Assembly (NCBI RefSeq): GCF_028858725.1
Contig: NC_084769.1
Location: 10,913,501-10,977,500 of the forward strand
Origin: Colius striatus
Taxonomy: Eukaryota; Chordata; Aves; Coliiformes; Coliidae
Length of the DNA stretch: 64,000 nt
Reading direction: 5' to 3'
Shown here: positions 34,901-45,911 of the stretch, in pieces
How the letters are laid out: every line of letters begins with the position of its first letter
Numbering within the stretch: position 1 is the stretch's first letter
Position numbers and translations under genes: made by a program
The notes under the pieces: generated by a model
What the model was told of the DNA's origin: nothing
Databases searched by the model: none
What the model saw: the letters and a program-made list of their open reading frames with translations, nothing else

Positions 34901-37900
34901 TCATTGTGCCTCATACCCCTTGTGTCCTCAGCGTGTGGAAGACAGTACTGGAGCTGGGGGGACAGGGGCCCCTGGCAGGGCCAGGAGGTGGCTGTGCTTC
35001 TGGAGGTGGTTGGTCTGGATGTGCTTGTGGAGCTTTCCGCAGAGCACAGCTCATCACTGCTGAAGTGTTTCTGTTCCAGAGCACTGGGTTATGCTTTCTG
35101 GGCTGAAACAGTTTGCTTTCAGACCTGAGCTGAAGGTTGCCGAAAGACTTTCCCTTGGCAAGACTCAAGCCTGGCACGTTCCCTGCTCTCAGCTTCACCC
35201 GTGTTTCCTGGTTGTTTCACTCGAGGGAGATGCTTCCTGCTTTGCCTTTCCTTTTAGAAGTGGAAATCTTCTAATGTGCCAGGTCATGACCTCTCATGTT
35301 AGAGGTAATTTTGAGCTTGATACCTCCCCAACCAAGCAGGCAGAAGGCTGGTTGCAGCTCCCTCTCTGCTGTGCCTGCTGTGAGATGGCTGTGTGCGAGG
35401 GGCTGCAGGTTTTCTGAGCTGAGCTTTCTGGGTATAGTGGTTAGGGGAGAAGTGGGGTGGACTCAAATGAGTCAGTGTTTCATGAGAAGAGCCTGCACTG
35501 AAGTGCTCTGTTTTGCTGTAATCCTCAGGGTAACTGAATACTATCACTTGGTATTTGTAATGCTTCCTAACCAAGGCTATTGATCAATAGTCTTTGCCGT
35601 ACCCCTCCCAGGTGTCTTTTACACACCAGGGAAGTGGATCTAGAGGGGCTTAATTAGACTCAGACAGCCAAAGGGGAGCTGGAAGCAGGGCCCAGGAGTT
35701 CTTCCTGCTTTTGCTGTGATTAGAACTTTAATGGCTTGGTTTAGTGCCATGGGACAACGTGGGTTGCTCTTTTCTGAACCAGCTCCTCCCAGCTTACCTG
35801 ATGCACCAGCCAGCTGCTGGGGATCTCGGGTCGCCCTCTGCCATGCAGCACGATGTCCCTCATAGTGTCCACACAGGGCTGCTCCTGCACTTTTGACCCA
35901 AAAGGCAGTTCGTAATTCTTTACCTCTGCAAGGAAGCAACAGCAGCATTACAGGATGAACACAGAGATCTGAAGATGGATTTGAACGTAGGTTTCCCTGT
36001 AGAGGTTGTTTTCAGAGACAGGACCAAGGAACCATCTGACCACCTTCCTGAACCTGAGATGCACTACAGAGGACTTGGTCTGTCTTTGCATGAGATGTAT
36101 TTTGAGCAGGTAAAATGTGTTGCACCGGTGACAGAGGGGAGAGATGACTGTGGTACCAGCATCCAGATTCTTGCTGTGGGCATGAATTGGCTTAGAGGAG
36201 TAACGGCCCTTCCAGAAGAGCAACCTCACATTGTGGGAAGCCGAGGAGAAGAGGCCACCCTTGTTTTTGCCAGCTCCTTCCTGGATGGGAGTGCAGGTGA
36301 AATAGAAGTGGGGAGGGATGGGCTGGGAGCAAAGGATGCAGCAGGGCATCTGAGCTAGGCAAGGGGCTCTCACGGGTGGGTGTGGGGCATGCAGGGCAGC
36401 TGAGGCAGCCTGCTCGCTGAGTCCTGGGGCTTCCTGCAGCTCTGGGGCTTGTATTGTGAGTAGGTGGGACAGGGAAGGAACCAGGGAGAGCTGAGGAGAG
36501 AGGGAAGGAGGAAACAGGGTAGTTAATGAAATGTTCTGCTACATGTGATTTCAGATGCCAGGATGGGCTGTGGGAAGGGAGGAGGGACGTAGCTCTGTTG
36601 GAGGCTGGAGCTTGTGAGTCTCTGTTGCAGCACAGGCTGCAGGTGGTGTCTGAAAAAAACTTCTTGTGGCTGGGGAGGGGAAGGCAGCTTTGGCTCTTCC
36701 TGTGAGATTTGCTTTGCATCACCAGCATTGACTTGGTGGGCACTGGCTTTGAGTGGGGATTGGACCTGATGCCCACCCCCCAGGGGTGCTGTCCTGCTCC
36801 TCTGTCACCCAGCCAGGCCCCTTGAGCCACGTCACACGGGGCAGGCAGCTGTGGGGGAGGATCTACTCTAGGTGGTCCTGCTCTGGCCGGGAGATTGGAC
36901 TGTAGATGATCTTTCGAGGTCCCTTCCACCTCTTAAGATTCTGTGATCTGCTGACAGCTTGGAGACCTGAGCCACCCCAAATCAGATCCCGTGCCACAAG
37001 ATGGGCCCCATCCCTGTACAAGGAGGAAGGGAGCAAAGGGGTGCACCCCTGGTGCCACGCTCCTACCTCCTACCACTTCACATCTGGAGGCCATTTCCCA
37101 CAAAACGAGGGCCATGGAGTAGACATCCATCTGCTTGAAAGACTCCAGGTCTTCCAGGTTCACCCTGGACTCCAGGACCTCCGGGGCCATGTATCTGGCA
37201 GTGCCCACCTGTGGGCAAAGAGGAGAAAGGCGTTAGCAGGGCTGCGAGAGGGTTTCAGCCGCGGGGCAAGCAGGGCTGGTGTGCAAAGAGTCCCCCCAGG
37301 GAGGGCTGCCCGGCCCCACTTGCCTGCCCGCTGTTGGCAAAGTCGTCCACGGTGAGGGAAGGGTCGAGGCGGATGGCGATGCCGAAGTCGCAGAGCACGC
37401 ACTCCTGCTCGCTCTTCACCAGCACGTTGGTGCTTTTGATGTCGCGGTGGGCGATGGGGATTTTGGGCCTGCCGCAGGCGGTGTAGTCGCTGTGGAGATG
37501 GGCCACCCCGCTCACCAGAGAGCCCGCCATCTTCTGCAGGTCCATCCAGCTCAGCACGTGGCGGGACAGGTAGTCCTTCAGGTTGCCCCGGCTGTGGTAG
37601 GCGGTGATGAGCCAGTACTCGCGGCGGGGCCCCGCGCCCCGGTCCTCGGCGGTGAGGAACCGCAGCACGCTGTCGTGCCTGAGGCTGGCGTCGGTGAAGA
37701 TCTGGCTCTCGTTCTTCCACGAGGAGTACTCCTCGCAGGGGAAGATCTTCACGGCCACCGTCTCGTACTGCCCCGAGCGGCTGTGGCTCAGCTTGGCCCT
37801 CCACACCTCCGCGAACTGCCCTTTGCCCACCATCTCGTCCAGCTCGATGGGGAGCAGCTCGACGGGGCCGGCGCTGCCCGGGCTCTCGTCCATCAGCACT

Positions 37901-40900
37901 GACAGCTTCTCCTCCTGCTCGGCAGCCCTGGGCGGCTCTGGCAGCGCCAGGGGCTGCCCCGCTTTCCCGCCCCACGCCTTGGCCCGCTTGCGCCGCTTCT
38001 GCGTGCGGCACAGGTAGAACGTCACCGTGATCATCACCGCCACCAGCAGCGGCGGCAGGAGGCTGATGGCGGCCACGGGGATCACCTCTTTGCTCTGCAG
38101 CATGGAGTAGCCTGTGGGGAGGAAAGCGAAGGCGCTGCGGCTCTGCAAAGCTCCTCATCACACGGGGAGAGGGGGAAAGGAGCGAAGCTGTTAATGAAGC
38201 GCAGCCCTTTGAGGGGCCGCAGTGTGCAGCCTGCCCAGACCCCAGCCCCGCAGACAACACAGGTGGAGGCACTTAAGGGGGTTGCTTGGTTTAGGTCTCA
38301 AATTTAACTCCATTTATGAAGTGAGGGTTCAGAACAGCTGGGGCTTGAGGAACGTGAGACCCTGCCACTACCACCTACAGGGCTCGGCTGCCCTTTAGGG
38401 GTTCCTGAGTGCTGTGTGTGCTCAGGATGAGGGGAACTAACAGTGATGAATCATAGAATGGTAGGGGTTGGAATGGACCTCAGAGATCATCCAGTCCAAA
38501 CCTCCTGCTAAAGCAAGTTCCCCTCCATCAGGGGACACAGGAACACATCCAGGCAGGTTTGGAAAACTCCAGAGGATCCTCCACATCCTCCCCGGGCAGC
38601 CTGTGCCAGGGCTCCCTCACCCTTACAGGAAAGAAGTTTTCCCTTGTGTTTAAGTGGAATTTTTTGTGCTCCAACTTATGTCTGTTTCCACTTGCCCTAT
38701 GGCTGGACACTACCGAAAAATGTGTCGCCCCATCCTCCTCACGTCCAGGTGTTTAAAGGCTGAGGCAAGGCTCAAACAGAGCACATCTCTGAGGAGGTTG
38801 GGGCTGGAGCTTTGCTGGTCCCCTGTAGTGCCCAGAGAGCCAGGAGAGATGCTGGAGGGATGGGCAGTGTGCAGGACCTCCAAGCCCAGGGGCATACTGG
38901 GACACTTTGCATAACATCTCATGTAAAGCAGCACCATTTCAGGGCTGTCTGCCAGCGTTGGCATCTCCTTCCTCACTGCGTTACAACAACAACCCCCGTC
39001 ACCAGCCTGGGGAGGGCTGCTCATGTTTTATTTCTTTTAAACCCCTGTCAGCCCTCAGATCATGGAGGAAAGGAGGAGGGGGGATGTGCACACAAAAAGC
39101 CCTAACCCTCGCACAACATATAATTGTCTGATCCTTTGATGTCCACGATTCCTGGAATAAACATGCTGACTTCAGTAGAGATATTCAAGTAAAATCTTAC
39201 TCAGAGCTTTTCCTGCCAAGTATAATAACCCAGGGGAAGAGGGATAAGAATCATTCCATAAGCAAAACTCTCGCTGCTTGACCTCAGAGTGTGTGTGTGC
39301 AGATCGTAATTCAGGTTCTGGAAAAACAGAGCGTTGAGCTATTTTCCTTGGCCAAGTTCAAAAAACTGTGCTGCAGCTAATTTCTGCAGGGCTGTGAAAG
39401 CGTTTCTAAAATAGGCATCGGGTTCAAACCGCGAGATCAACCTCAGCTGATATAAATCAATAACCAGCTCAGGAATATGTTTATTTTGGAAAGGTTTAGG
39501 CCTGGATATCACCTACTGCTTTAATGGATTTACCCGATGCTTAAGATCTCATCTCTCTGAAGAAAGAGGAGATGTTTTTAAGGGAGTATGTGCTGGAATC
39601 CTGAAAAGGGGGTTAACACAACTGGAGGAAATTTCTTGGTGAGGACGAGGCTTTACCTTTGTGAGGCTTTCCTGATGGAAGCCCCTGCACGTGGAGGTGT
39701 TGCAGCACAGCTTGGATGCCTTCCACAGAGAGCAAATGTAGCTACGTAACTGTGGGTCTGTAAACCCACACCTTGTCTTCCCATGACTGCTGAGGGGAGA
39801 TGAACCTCCAGGGCCAGGCTCAGCTGGCGCAGGTGTGGAGAGGACTCTACCCAGCATCTTCCCAAGGTGGGCTCCTGCTTTCACAGCCTTAAGAAATGAT
39901 GTCTTTGTGTGTTCATCAGGGTGGTGTCTGAGCCTTGAAGAGGTGTCCTGCAGCCCTGGCACTGGGGCAGTGCCACCCAGCAGCCCAGACATGGAAGCAG
40001 GGCTTAAGAAATCAAGGAGGAAGGGGAGGGGGAAATTTGCCTTCTTCACCGGCCAGAGAAACGTTTGTCTGATATTCCTCTGCTCAGTCCATACCACTGG
40101 AAATAAGTGTAAGTTACTACTTACAATGCAAATGATCCTTTAAAGGAGAAGGATGGGGTCTCAGAGCCTGGGGCTTGTCCCATGAACCAAATCAGAGAGG
40201 AGACAGTGGTTGGAGGCCTGTGCTGCTGTCGCTGCCAGGCCCAGCCCTGTGTGTGCTGGCGGGGGAGGAGGCGGCTGCTTGTGGCAGCCTTTGGTGGGGG
40301 TGGCATTTCCAATGAGCCACTTGTCATTTTTGTGTGAAATTACGTATCCCAGCATCGCCTCTGGGGCTCCACTATCCCTAGAAGTGTGTGTACCTGTTAT
40401 GTTTGGCTGGGGGAGCAGCAAGGGGCTGCCAAATTTAGCATCGTTTGCCTGCGTTCAAAGTGGCTGTTTGTTCTGACAATTTGCATTTTAGCTGGTTTTC
40501 CTTTTTTTCTCTCTCTTTTCCTGGTGCTGGGGGAGAAGCTGTGCCCCTGGCTTGCAGGTTATGCTCAGGCTCGTTTTCAGCATCTCTTAAGTATGGAAAA
40601 TCAGAGGGGTTTCACTTTGTTTTTGTTGCAGGTCTTGATGGGCACTTGGATAAACCTGGTCCATTTGGAGGTAGGGAGGTTTGGACAAGCCCTCAGAGGC
40701 TCAGGATCTAGCTGGAGTATATGCCCCTCCCAAGGTACAGAAACAAGTTGCTTCCTAGTTTTCCCTCCTGTGGATTTACAGCTCCTGTTGGATCTCCAGC
40801 CATCTGCAGGAGGAACGTGCCAAGCCACTCTCATGTGTGTGTGCTGCTCTGGGGTGGCAATGCCCGAGAGAAACACCATGGCAGAGATCCCCAGGGAGCG

Positions 40901-43900
40901 GGAGGGGAGGCACCATGGTGCTCTGGCACCACCACCTTTCTTGGTTGGTGAACACCACGGTGTCTGTGGATGTGCTGGGGCAGGATTTGCTCCAACACCA
41001 CTTATTTAAAGGTTTCGGAGTGTTGTCCCACGCCAGGTTATACCAGCTTTTGGCTTCCCTGGGTGGTTTGGCCTGTGCAGAGGGGCATGGCCTACCAAGA
41101 GATACGGTGCACTTTCCATGGTGTGATGTTTCTAGATATGAGACCACATCTGGAATGTTGTGTCCAGTTCTGGGCCACTCAGTTCAAGAAGGACAGGGAG
41201 CTGCTGGAGAGAGTTCAGTGCAGGGACACCAAGATGATGGAGCGGAGCATCTCCCTTCTGATGAAATGCTGAGGGATCTGGGGCTCTTTAGCTGGGAGGA
41301 GACTGAGGGGCGACCTCATTAATGTTTACAAATATGTAAAAAGTGAGTGTCAGGAGGATGGAGCCAGGCTGTTCTCAGTGATGGCCAATGATAGGACAAG
41401 GGGCAATAGGTATAAGCTGGAACATAAGAGGTTCCAAAGAAATACAAGGAAAAACTTCCCTGTTCAGGTGAGGAGCACTGGAAGGGGCTGCCCAGATGGA
41501 TTGTGGAGTCTCCTTCTCTGGGGACATTCCAAACCCACCTGGATGAGTTCCTGTGTGACCTGCTCTACGTGGTCCTGCTCTGGCAGGGGGGTTGGACTGG
41601 ATGATCTCTCGAGGTCCCTTCCAAACCTTAAGACTCTGTGATTCTGTGACCAGGGCTGGAGGCACTGCTGGGAGAGATGGTTTAGTCACAGAGGAGATAC
41701 TGGGCTCAGTAAGTAACAGGGTACAAATTTTACCTGGCTTCTATATAGAGAGATCAAAGAAATTGCTCTTTCTGCCACTGCATCTCCTACTGCAAATACA
41801 AGTCACTTGTCATCGGCGTTGAGTGCATCTCCCCTCACGAGTACCAGCAGCAGAAGCACTCACCATTGGTGTGGTTTTCAAAGATGAGTTTGTCGTTGCA
41901 CTCCTGCTCATCCACACAGCCACAGATGTAGATGACCCCATCCTGGCTGGGCTGGTGGGTCATGATGCAGCGTGAGGTGTTGTAGTTGGGCACCATGAGG
42001 TTCTCGATGGGGCGGTGGGGGTTGTGGCAGAGCGTGCTGATCCGGATGCTCTCGTTGTCCTGTCTCCTGTGTGTGCCAAATGAACCAACAAAGCGTTAGT
42101 CCAGCAGCTCAGCCTTTGTGTCACCTTCAACCTGGGGTTAAGGCCATTCCTTTTAAGCTGTGGAGGAAATGACTTATTTGCAGCGACTCCGTTACAACTC
42201 TTTGTTAAAGCCCTTGGTTTCTTCCAAATAATGAAAAGAGAAATGTTTAGCTCAGGGCAGTAGGAGGATGTGAGCTAGAGACTCTGATTATTTCCAGGAA
42301 ATCATTCACCAATTCATAATCATGCCTTAGATTAGGTAGTGCCAACCCTAAGGCTGAGTGTCCTGCACAGGATTTGGGGCAAAGTTCCTCTTTTACTAAC
42401 ACCAACTGCTAAGCCAGCAGGTTTTAGGGCTGTATTGTCCTAAGAAAACTCTCCAAAATAAGGGTTCCCCCTCATATGTCACCTCTGCTACAATGCAATC
42501 TACTACACCTCTGCTTCAGGAGGGGCTGGGGTCTCTGCTGCCCAAATTTCACCCATCCATGGCAGAAATGGGGATGTGTGGGCTGAAATGCCTGCCAAGA
42601 GAGTTGTTAAGCACTGGTACAGGCTGCCCAGAAGAGTGGTGGAATCCCCATCCCTGGAGATATTTAAAAGACACATAGATGAGGTACTGAGGGAGATGGT
42701 TTAGTGATGGGCTTGGCAGTGTGAGATGACTGGTTGGACTCAATGGTCTTAAAGATCTTTTCCAACTGGTATTATTCTATGATTCTATGACCTGCCTGTG
42801 TCATCTCACCTCCTGGGCTCTCTCTGGGCTAACTGCTGGTTGCCATGTCCTGTCCTTGCAGGACCATTTGCTCTGCCTCCAGCGGCCTGCAGCAGTACAG
42901 CCCCTCAGTTGCTGGTCAGGGCTATTTCTAGAAGCAGCTAGAATTTTGGAGTTGCCAAATTATAACCTGAAGGCTATAGCACTGCCTGACTGTGGGGCTG
43001 TGTTGATGTTTATACCACAGCTTCAATCACCAAGCAACTCCAACTGCAAACTGCTGTCACCCAATAATGGCCTGGTCCTCACAGGGCCTGGGGCAGGGGA
43101 GTCCTGGGGCTCAGATAGGAAATAAGCTCTGGCTCCTCCTTGTTTCCATTTTGTTAGTTTAGAGGGAGGTAAAAGCATTGGTTCTGGACATTTCTAGGGA
43201 ATTTCTTCTTTATTTCAAAAAGAAAGCTGGTGGTTGTTGTTGTTGCTGTTTGATTGATCGCTGTGTATTTCTTCAGCTCCGTGTAACACCCCCTTGCACC
43301 AGAGAAGGTTGTAACATCAGCCAGGGAAGACACAGAAGTCTCTCCCACCAGCTGAGAGATGGGACCTGGAGGGGGGTGTGAATCCTGTCCAAGAGATTTT
43401 TCTTTTTCCCTTCCTGGAGAAAAGATGCCAAATATCCCAGTGCCCATGTTGTATTTAGCTGCACGTGAGCTGGAAGGTAAGAGGTTCCAAAGAAATACAG
43501 GGAAGAATTTCTTCCCTGTTCAGGTGAGGGAGCACTGCAAGGGGCTTCCCAGATGGGTTGTGGAGTTTCCTGCTCTGGAGACATTCCAAACCCACCTGGA
43601 TGAGTTCCTGTATGACTCTAGGTGGTCCTGCTCTGGCAGGGGGGCTGGACTATCTGATCTTTCAAGGTCCCTTCCAATCCTTAAGATTCTTCAACAAGCA
43701 CAGTGAGAAATATTTCAAGGCCTATTACCCAAACATCTTGTTCACAAAACTCCACTTGCTCACTGAAACGTGGCTTGCAGCCATATGCAACAGGTCTAGC
43801 TCCACAGTGCTGATGTCCTTAGAGCTTTTTTTATCCACCAGCACTCAGCCAGGTTAGGTCCTTCTCACCTGCCACAGTTTTTTGCTCAACAGCACCTACA

Positions 43901-45911
43901 TTGGGCTCCTGTTAAAGCCATAGAAAAGTGTCCCATGTAGAGTAAAAGGATGGGTTTGGCTCTGACTGTTGTCCAACTCCCAAAGCACAGGACACTGGTT
44001 TTGTTGGAAAACCCCAATGGATTCAGGCAGCATTGGCTCAACATGGGAGGACTTACAGCCCTGGTGAAGCCCAGGCCTTCTACAGGGAGGTTCAGCACCT
44101 GCTTTATAGGTCCAGTGGGTAATTAAGACCTAATTAAGAGCTAAGAGCAGAGTGCCAGGGTTTGCCCATTGTTTCTGGAGCTGGGGTGTTCAAAGGAGAT
44201 TACAACCACGAATTGCCATTCCAGAGGCAGCCTCTGCTTCCAGCCTAGTCATGCAAAGCAGAAGGGTGAAGGTATGGGGTGGTTTCACAATGCCTTTGAG
44301 GTCAGCTGGGAAGTCAGACAAATGCAGAGGGAAGAACCCTAATCTGTCATCCTCTCTCTGGTGAAGTCCTCTGGTTTCAGTCCTCCCCGTATTTCTTTGG
44401 GATTCCCAAGTTATTTGTGAGAGGAGCTTCTATCTGAAGAGTCCTAGAGGGTGTGCTTCCTCCTTCATGGGCTGCTCAGGTGGAGCACTCTGGAGGATGT
44501 GAGCATCTTGTCCAAGAGCATGGGGCCAAAGCTGCTGCTGGGACTGTCATATCTATGCAGGATCAGTTCAGATGATCCAAACATGCTGCTGCAAGTGAGC
44601 AATGAGCACCAAGACTGCCACAGAGGTGAGCCACAGAGATCTCCTGATGGGTTTGGGATGGGGTGGGAGATGCTGTGAGGAGGCTGCAGGGCAGGTGGGT
44701 TATTTATGACCCTGAAGCTGCCTCACCCCATCTGATACACAATGCAAGATTCAGCCCCATCCCAGGCTAGGGAATTGGTTTCACTTTTTCCTGTTTCATG
44801 TAGGACGTCAATGGAAAGATCCATTGAAATGCTGGAAAGCCTCCTGAAGGTCTAAGGTGGCTTCTCCATGTGTGTGTGTAGTGGCATTTGGGGCAGGGGG
44901 TGGATTTTGCTTGTTTGTTTGGGTTCCTTGTCAGTTTTGTGCTTTGGGGGCTTTTTAAAGTCCATAATGCAACAATTATGTTGAGGGAAACTCCTACTGC
45001 AAGCGGGGTGTACAGCACTCAGCGCTAATTAGCAGGTTGAGATAAAGCCTAGCGATAAGTGCTTGGCTGGCTTTCACTTTGGCAGCCAAATTAAAAGGGA
45101 AAAGAGGAGGAAAATCACTCTGGGCAGACCCAAAATGGATGGGGTTTTTTTTAGTTTAGCTCATGGGGACCAAAAAGCTGGGGGAGGCACCCTTCTGGGC
45201 CAAATGATGAGATGTAGGCTTGGCCTGAAATGCAAGATTGCATTGCCCTTCCAGGCAGCTCCTGCAGAAACAGGAAAGGGCTTTTTCCCAGGGATGGGAA
45301 GGAAGTGGGTTAAACCTCAGTTTGGTACCAGCTCAGACATCCATATGCTGGGTGGGGACAGACCTAGGCTGCCCCTTTGCACGTGAACTGTGGTTTCACC
45401 AGCCTGATGCAGGGAGGACATCATGGGTTTGAGGGTCACAGTTCAGCTTGCAAAGCTAAATTCAGGGATTTATGGGTGTTTTGAGGTCTTTCAGCTAACT
45501 TGCCACACTTCATGTTGGCTGCTTAAATGCTTAATTTATGTAGAAAACAAACTAATTGTAGGGCAGAGCAGGTAACTTTTTACTGTGACTAGCTTTCATT
45601 ATAACGGGAGTCAAAGGGAGAGGGAGAGGAAGTCTTGAATGATTTTAATAGGCAATAATTCAAGCTCAGGGTTACCTACACGCGTGTTCCCATGAGCTAC
45701 CGCCCCATGACCCCCCTTTTCCCCCTCACATTCTCCTTGGAGGAGGCAATTGCCACTCACCATATGGCCACGCAGATCTCGTAGGGGTCCTCGCAGTAGG
45801 AGTTGAGGTTGCAGTTGCTGTAGCAGACCTTGTCCTCGCAGGCAGGTGGTGTGGAGTCGCACCACTTGCACAGGTTGGTCTTCAGGCTGCGGCGTGCGCC
45901 GGCGCTGACGG
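31776..45911 (-). CDS. TGFBR2L: TGFBR2-like type II TGF-beta-family receptor Ser/Thr kinase (lacks first exon)
   Basis: A single-pass cell-surface receptor of the TGF-beta type II class, expected to bind a dimeric ligand and phosphorylate a type I receptor. Minus-strand exons 45911-45761, 42066-41864, 38111-37324, 37208-37067, 35925-35798 and 31988-31776 join in phase to 540 residues plus TGA. Visible order, counting from the first whole residue: cysteine-rich ectodomain 1-118 with 12 Cys and three N-glycosylation sequons (NES, NTS, NHT); membrane segment about 127-152; basic stop-transfer RTQKRRKR; kinase from about 208. GKGQF loop (213-217), VAVK Lys239, HRD Asp341, DFG Asp359 and APE 388-390 are all present, so activity is expected. 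Kinase similarity to TGFBR2 is clear, but many substitutions at positions nearly invariant between chicken and human TGFBR2 indicate a paralogue. The start and signal peptide are on an exon not found here. The symbol is by analogy with fish tgfbr2l. Confidence 0.88.
31989..35797 (-). other. Last intron of TGFBR2L
   Basis: GT-AG intron of 3809 bp without a recognisable transposon. Four consensus AP-1 heptamers lie between 33720 and 35474. Several open frames at 34.6-35.4 kb show no splice or family support. Confidence 0.8.
34088..34103 (+). promoter_or_regulatory. Tandem AP-1 consensus sites
   Basis: Two TGAGTCA heptamers at 34088-34094 and 34097-34103 (TGAGTCAACTGAGTCA), 9 bp apart, in the last intron of TGFBR2L. 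Single copies at 33720-33726 and 35468-35474 are in the same intron. The motif is established as the binding site for AP-1; function here is inference. Confidence 0.35.
35798..35925 (-). CDS. TGFBR2L: TGFBR2L exon: kinase C-lobe insert region
   Basis: Two bases complete Glu, then 42 codons beginning [17 protein letters not shown] and ending PSSWLVHQ. Acceptor ttgcag, donor gtaagc. The open frames at this place on either strand do not show it because the exon lacks a Met in a suitable position; it was found by translating between splice sites. It matches the GEVKDYEPPFGSKV segment of TGFBR2. Confidence 0.95.
36859..36948 (+). mobile_element. CR1 3' terminus, about 90 bp
   Basis: The sequence ctactctaggtggtcctgct to taagattctgtga is the end of the same CR1 variant as 29431-30110. 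It lies about 120 bp from the receptor exon at 37067, inside the neighbouring intron and antisense to the gene. Confidence 0.88.
37067..37208 (-). CDS. TGFBR2L: TGFBR2L exon: activation segment (APE) and following helix
   Basis: Starts [15 protein letters not shown] and ends EVVG(E), acceptor cccacag and donor gtagga. Phase 0 entry, phase 1 exit. The [11 protein letters not shown] segment is diagnostic of type II TGF-beta/activin/BMP receptors. Confidence 0.96.
37209..37323 (-). other. 115-bp GC-AG intron of TGFBR2L
   Basis: On the minus strand the upstream exon ends CGGGCAG and the intron starts gcaagtgggg. It ends tttgcccacag before GTGGGCACT. Only this GC donor preserves the frame between NSGQ and VGTARY. 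Confidence 0.85.
37324..38111 (-). CDS. TGFBR2L: TGFBR2L exon: membrane segment and most of kinase domain
   Basis: A 788-bp exon, 262 codons after a split Gly, from [14 protein letters not shown] to VDDFANSGQ. It carries the transmembrane helix (about 26 residues), a basic juxtamembrane run, an acidic spacer, and kinase subdomains I to VII. The exon is very GC-rich with many CpG and GC-ending codons. The acceptor is ccccacag; the downstream donor is GC rather than GT. Confidence 0.96.
38450..38765 (-). mobile_element. CR1 LINE 3' end
   Basis: Reverse-orientation copy from aatcatagaatggtagggg through ggcagcctgtgccagggctc. In sense with the receptor gene. Confidence 0.92.
41137..41649 (+). mobile_element. 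CR1 LINE 3' end with ORF2 C terminus
   Basis: A 513-bp copy, from gagaccacatctggaatgtt to actctgtgattctgtga, close in sequence to 29431-30110. Confidence 0.94.
41864..42066 (-). CDS. TGFBR2L: TGFBR2L exon: second half of ectodomain
   Basis: Flanked by cacacag and gtgagt. It completes Trp and reads [16 protein letters not shown] to NHTN(G). It holds Cys 8-12, including the family-defining [11 protein letters not shown] box. That box has five residues between the last two cysteines, against four in mammalian TGFBR2 as I recall it. Confidence 0.94.
42599..42790 (+). mobile_element. CR1 LINE 3' end, second subfamily
   Basis: From gagttgttaagcactggtac to ttattctatgattctatga. Same subfamily as 46098-46364, with the diagnostic ttaaaagacacatagatgag. 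Confidence 0.92.
43467..43691 (+). mobile_element. CR1 LINE 3' end lacking octamer tail
   Basis: Starts at ctggaaggtaagaggttcca and stops at ccttaagattcttc, so the terminal octamer repeats are lost or mutated. Confidence 0.9.
45761..45911 (-). CDS. TGFBR2L: TGFBR2L exon: first half of ligand-binding ectodomain
   Basis: Acceptor ctgcag (minus strand) and donor gtgagt. Two bases complete a split codon, then 49 codons from [18 protein letters not shown] to EICVAI and part of Trp. Seven cysteines match the TGFBR2 spacing. The stretch before the first Cys (CKWC) is only about 13 residues, shorter than in TGFBR2. Confidence 0.93.

Larger units (their letters stand above)
38112..41863 (-). other. 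TGFBR2L intron before the kinase exon
   Basis: Contains one minus-strand and one plus-strand CR1 fragment. Between them, 38.8-41.1 kb has no recognised gene or repeat. The open frames around 39.5-41.0 kb lack splice or homology support. Confidence 0.8.
42067..45760 (-). other. TGFBR2L intron within the ectodomain
   Basis: An intron with two plus-strand CR1 3' ends. The remaining sequence, about 43.7-45.7 kb, shows nothing I recognise. Confidence 0.8.

Noticed and set aside
36192..36929. 245-codon minus-strand open frame
   Set aside because: It crosses the intron between two receptor exons and a CR1 tail; Pro/Ser-rich translation is expected from GC-rich non-coding DNA.
37279..37902. 207-codon plus-strand open frame opposite the kinase exon
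   Set aside because: Antisense shadow of the GC-rich coding exon; the kinase motifs are on the minus strand.
31776..45911. Assignment of the receptor as ACVR2, BMPR2 or AMHR2
   Set aside because: [26 protein letters not shown], the GSKV segment and the cysteine spacing of the ectodomain match TGFBR2 better than the other type II receptors.
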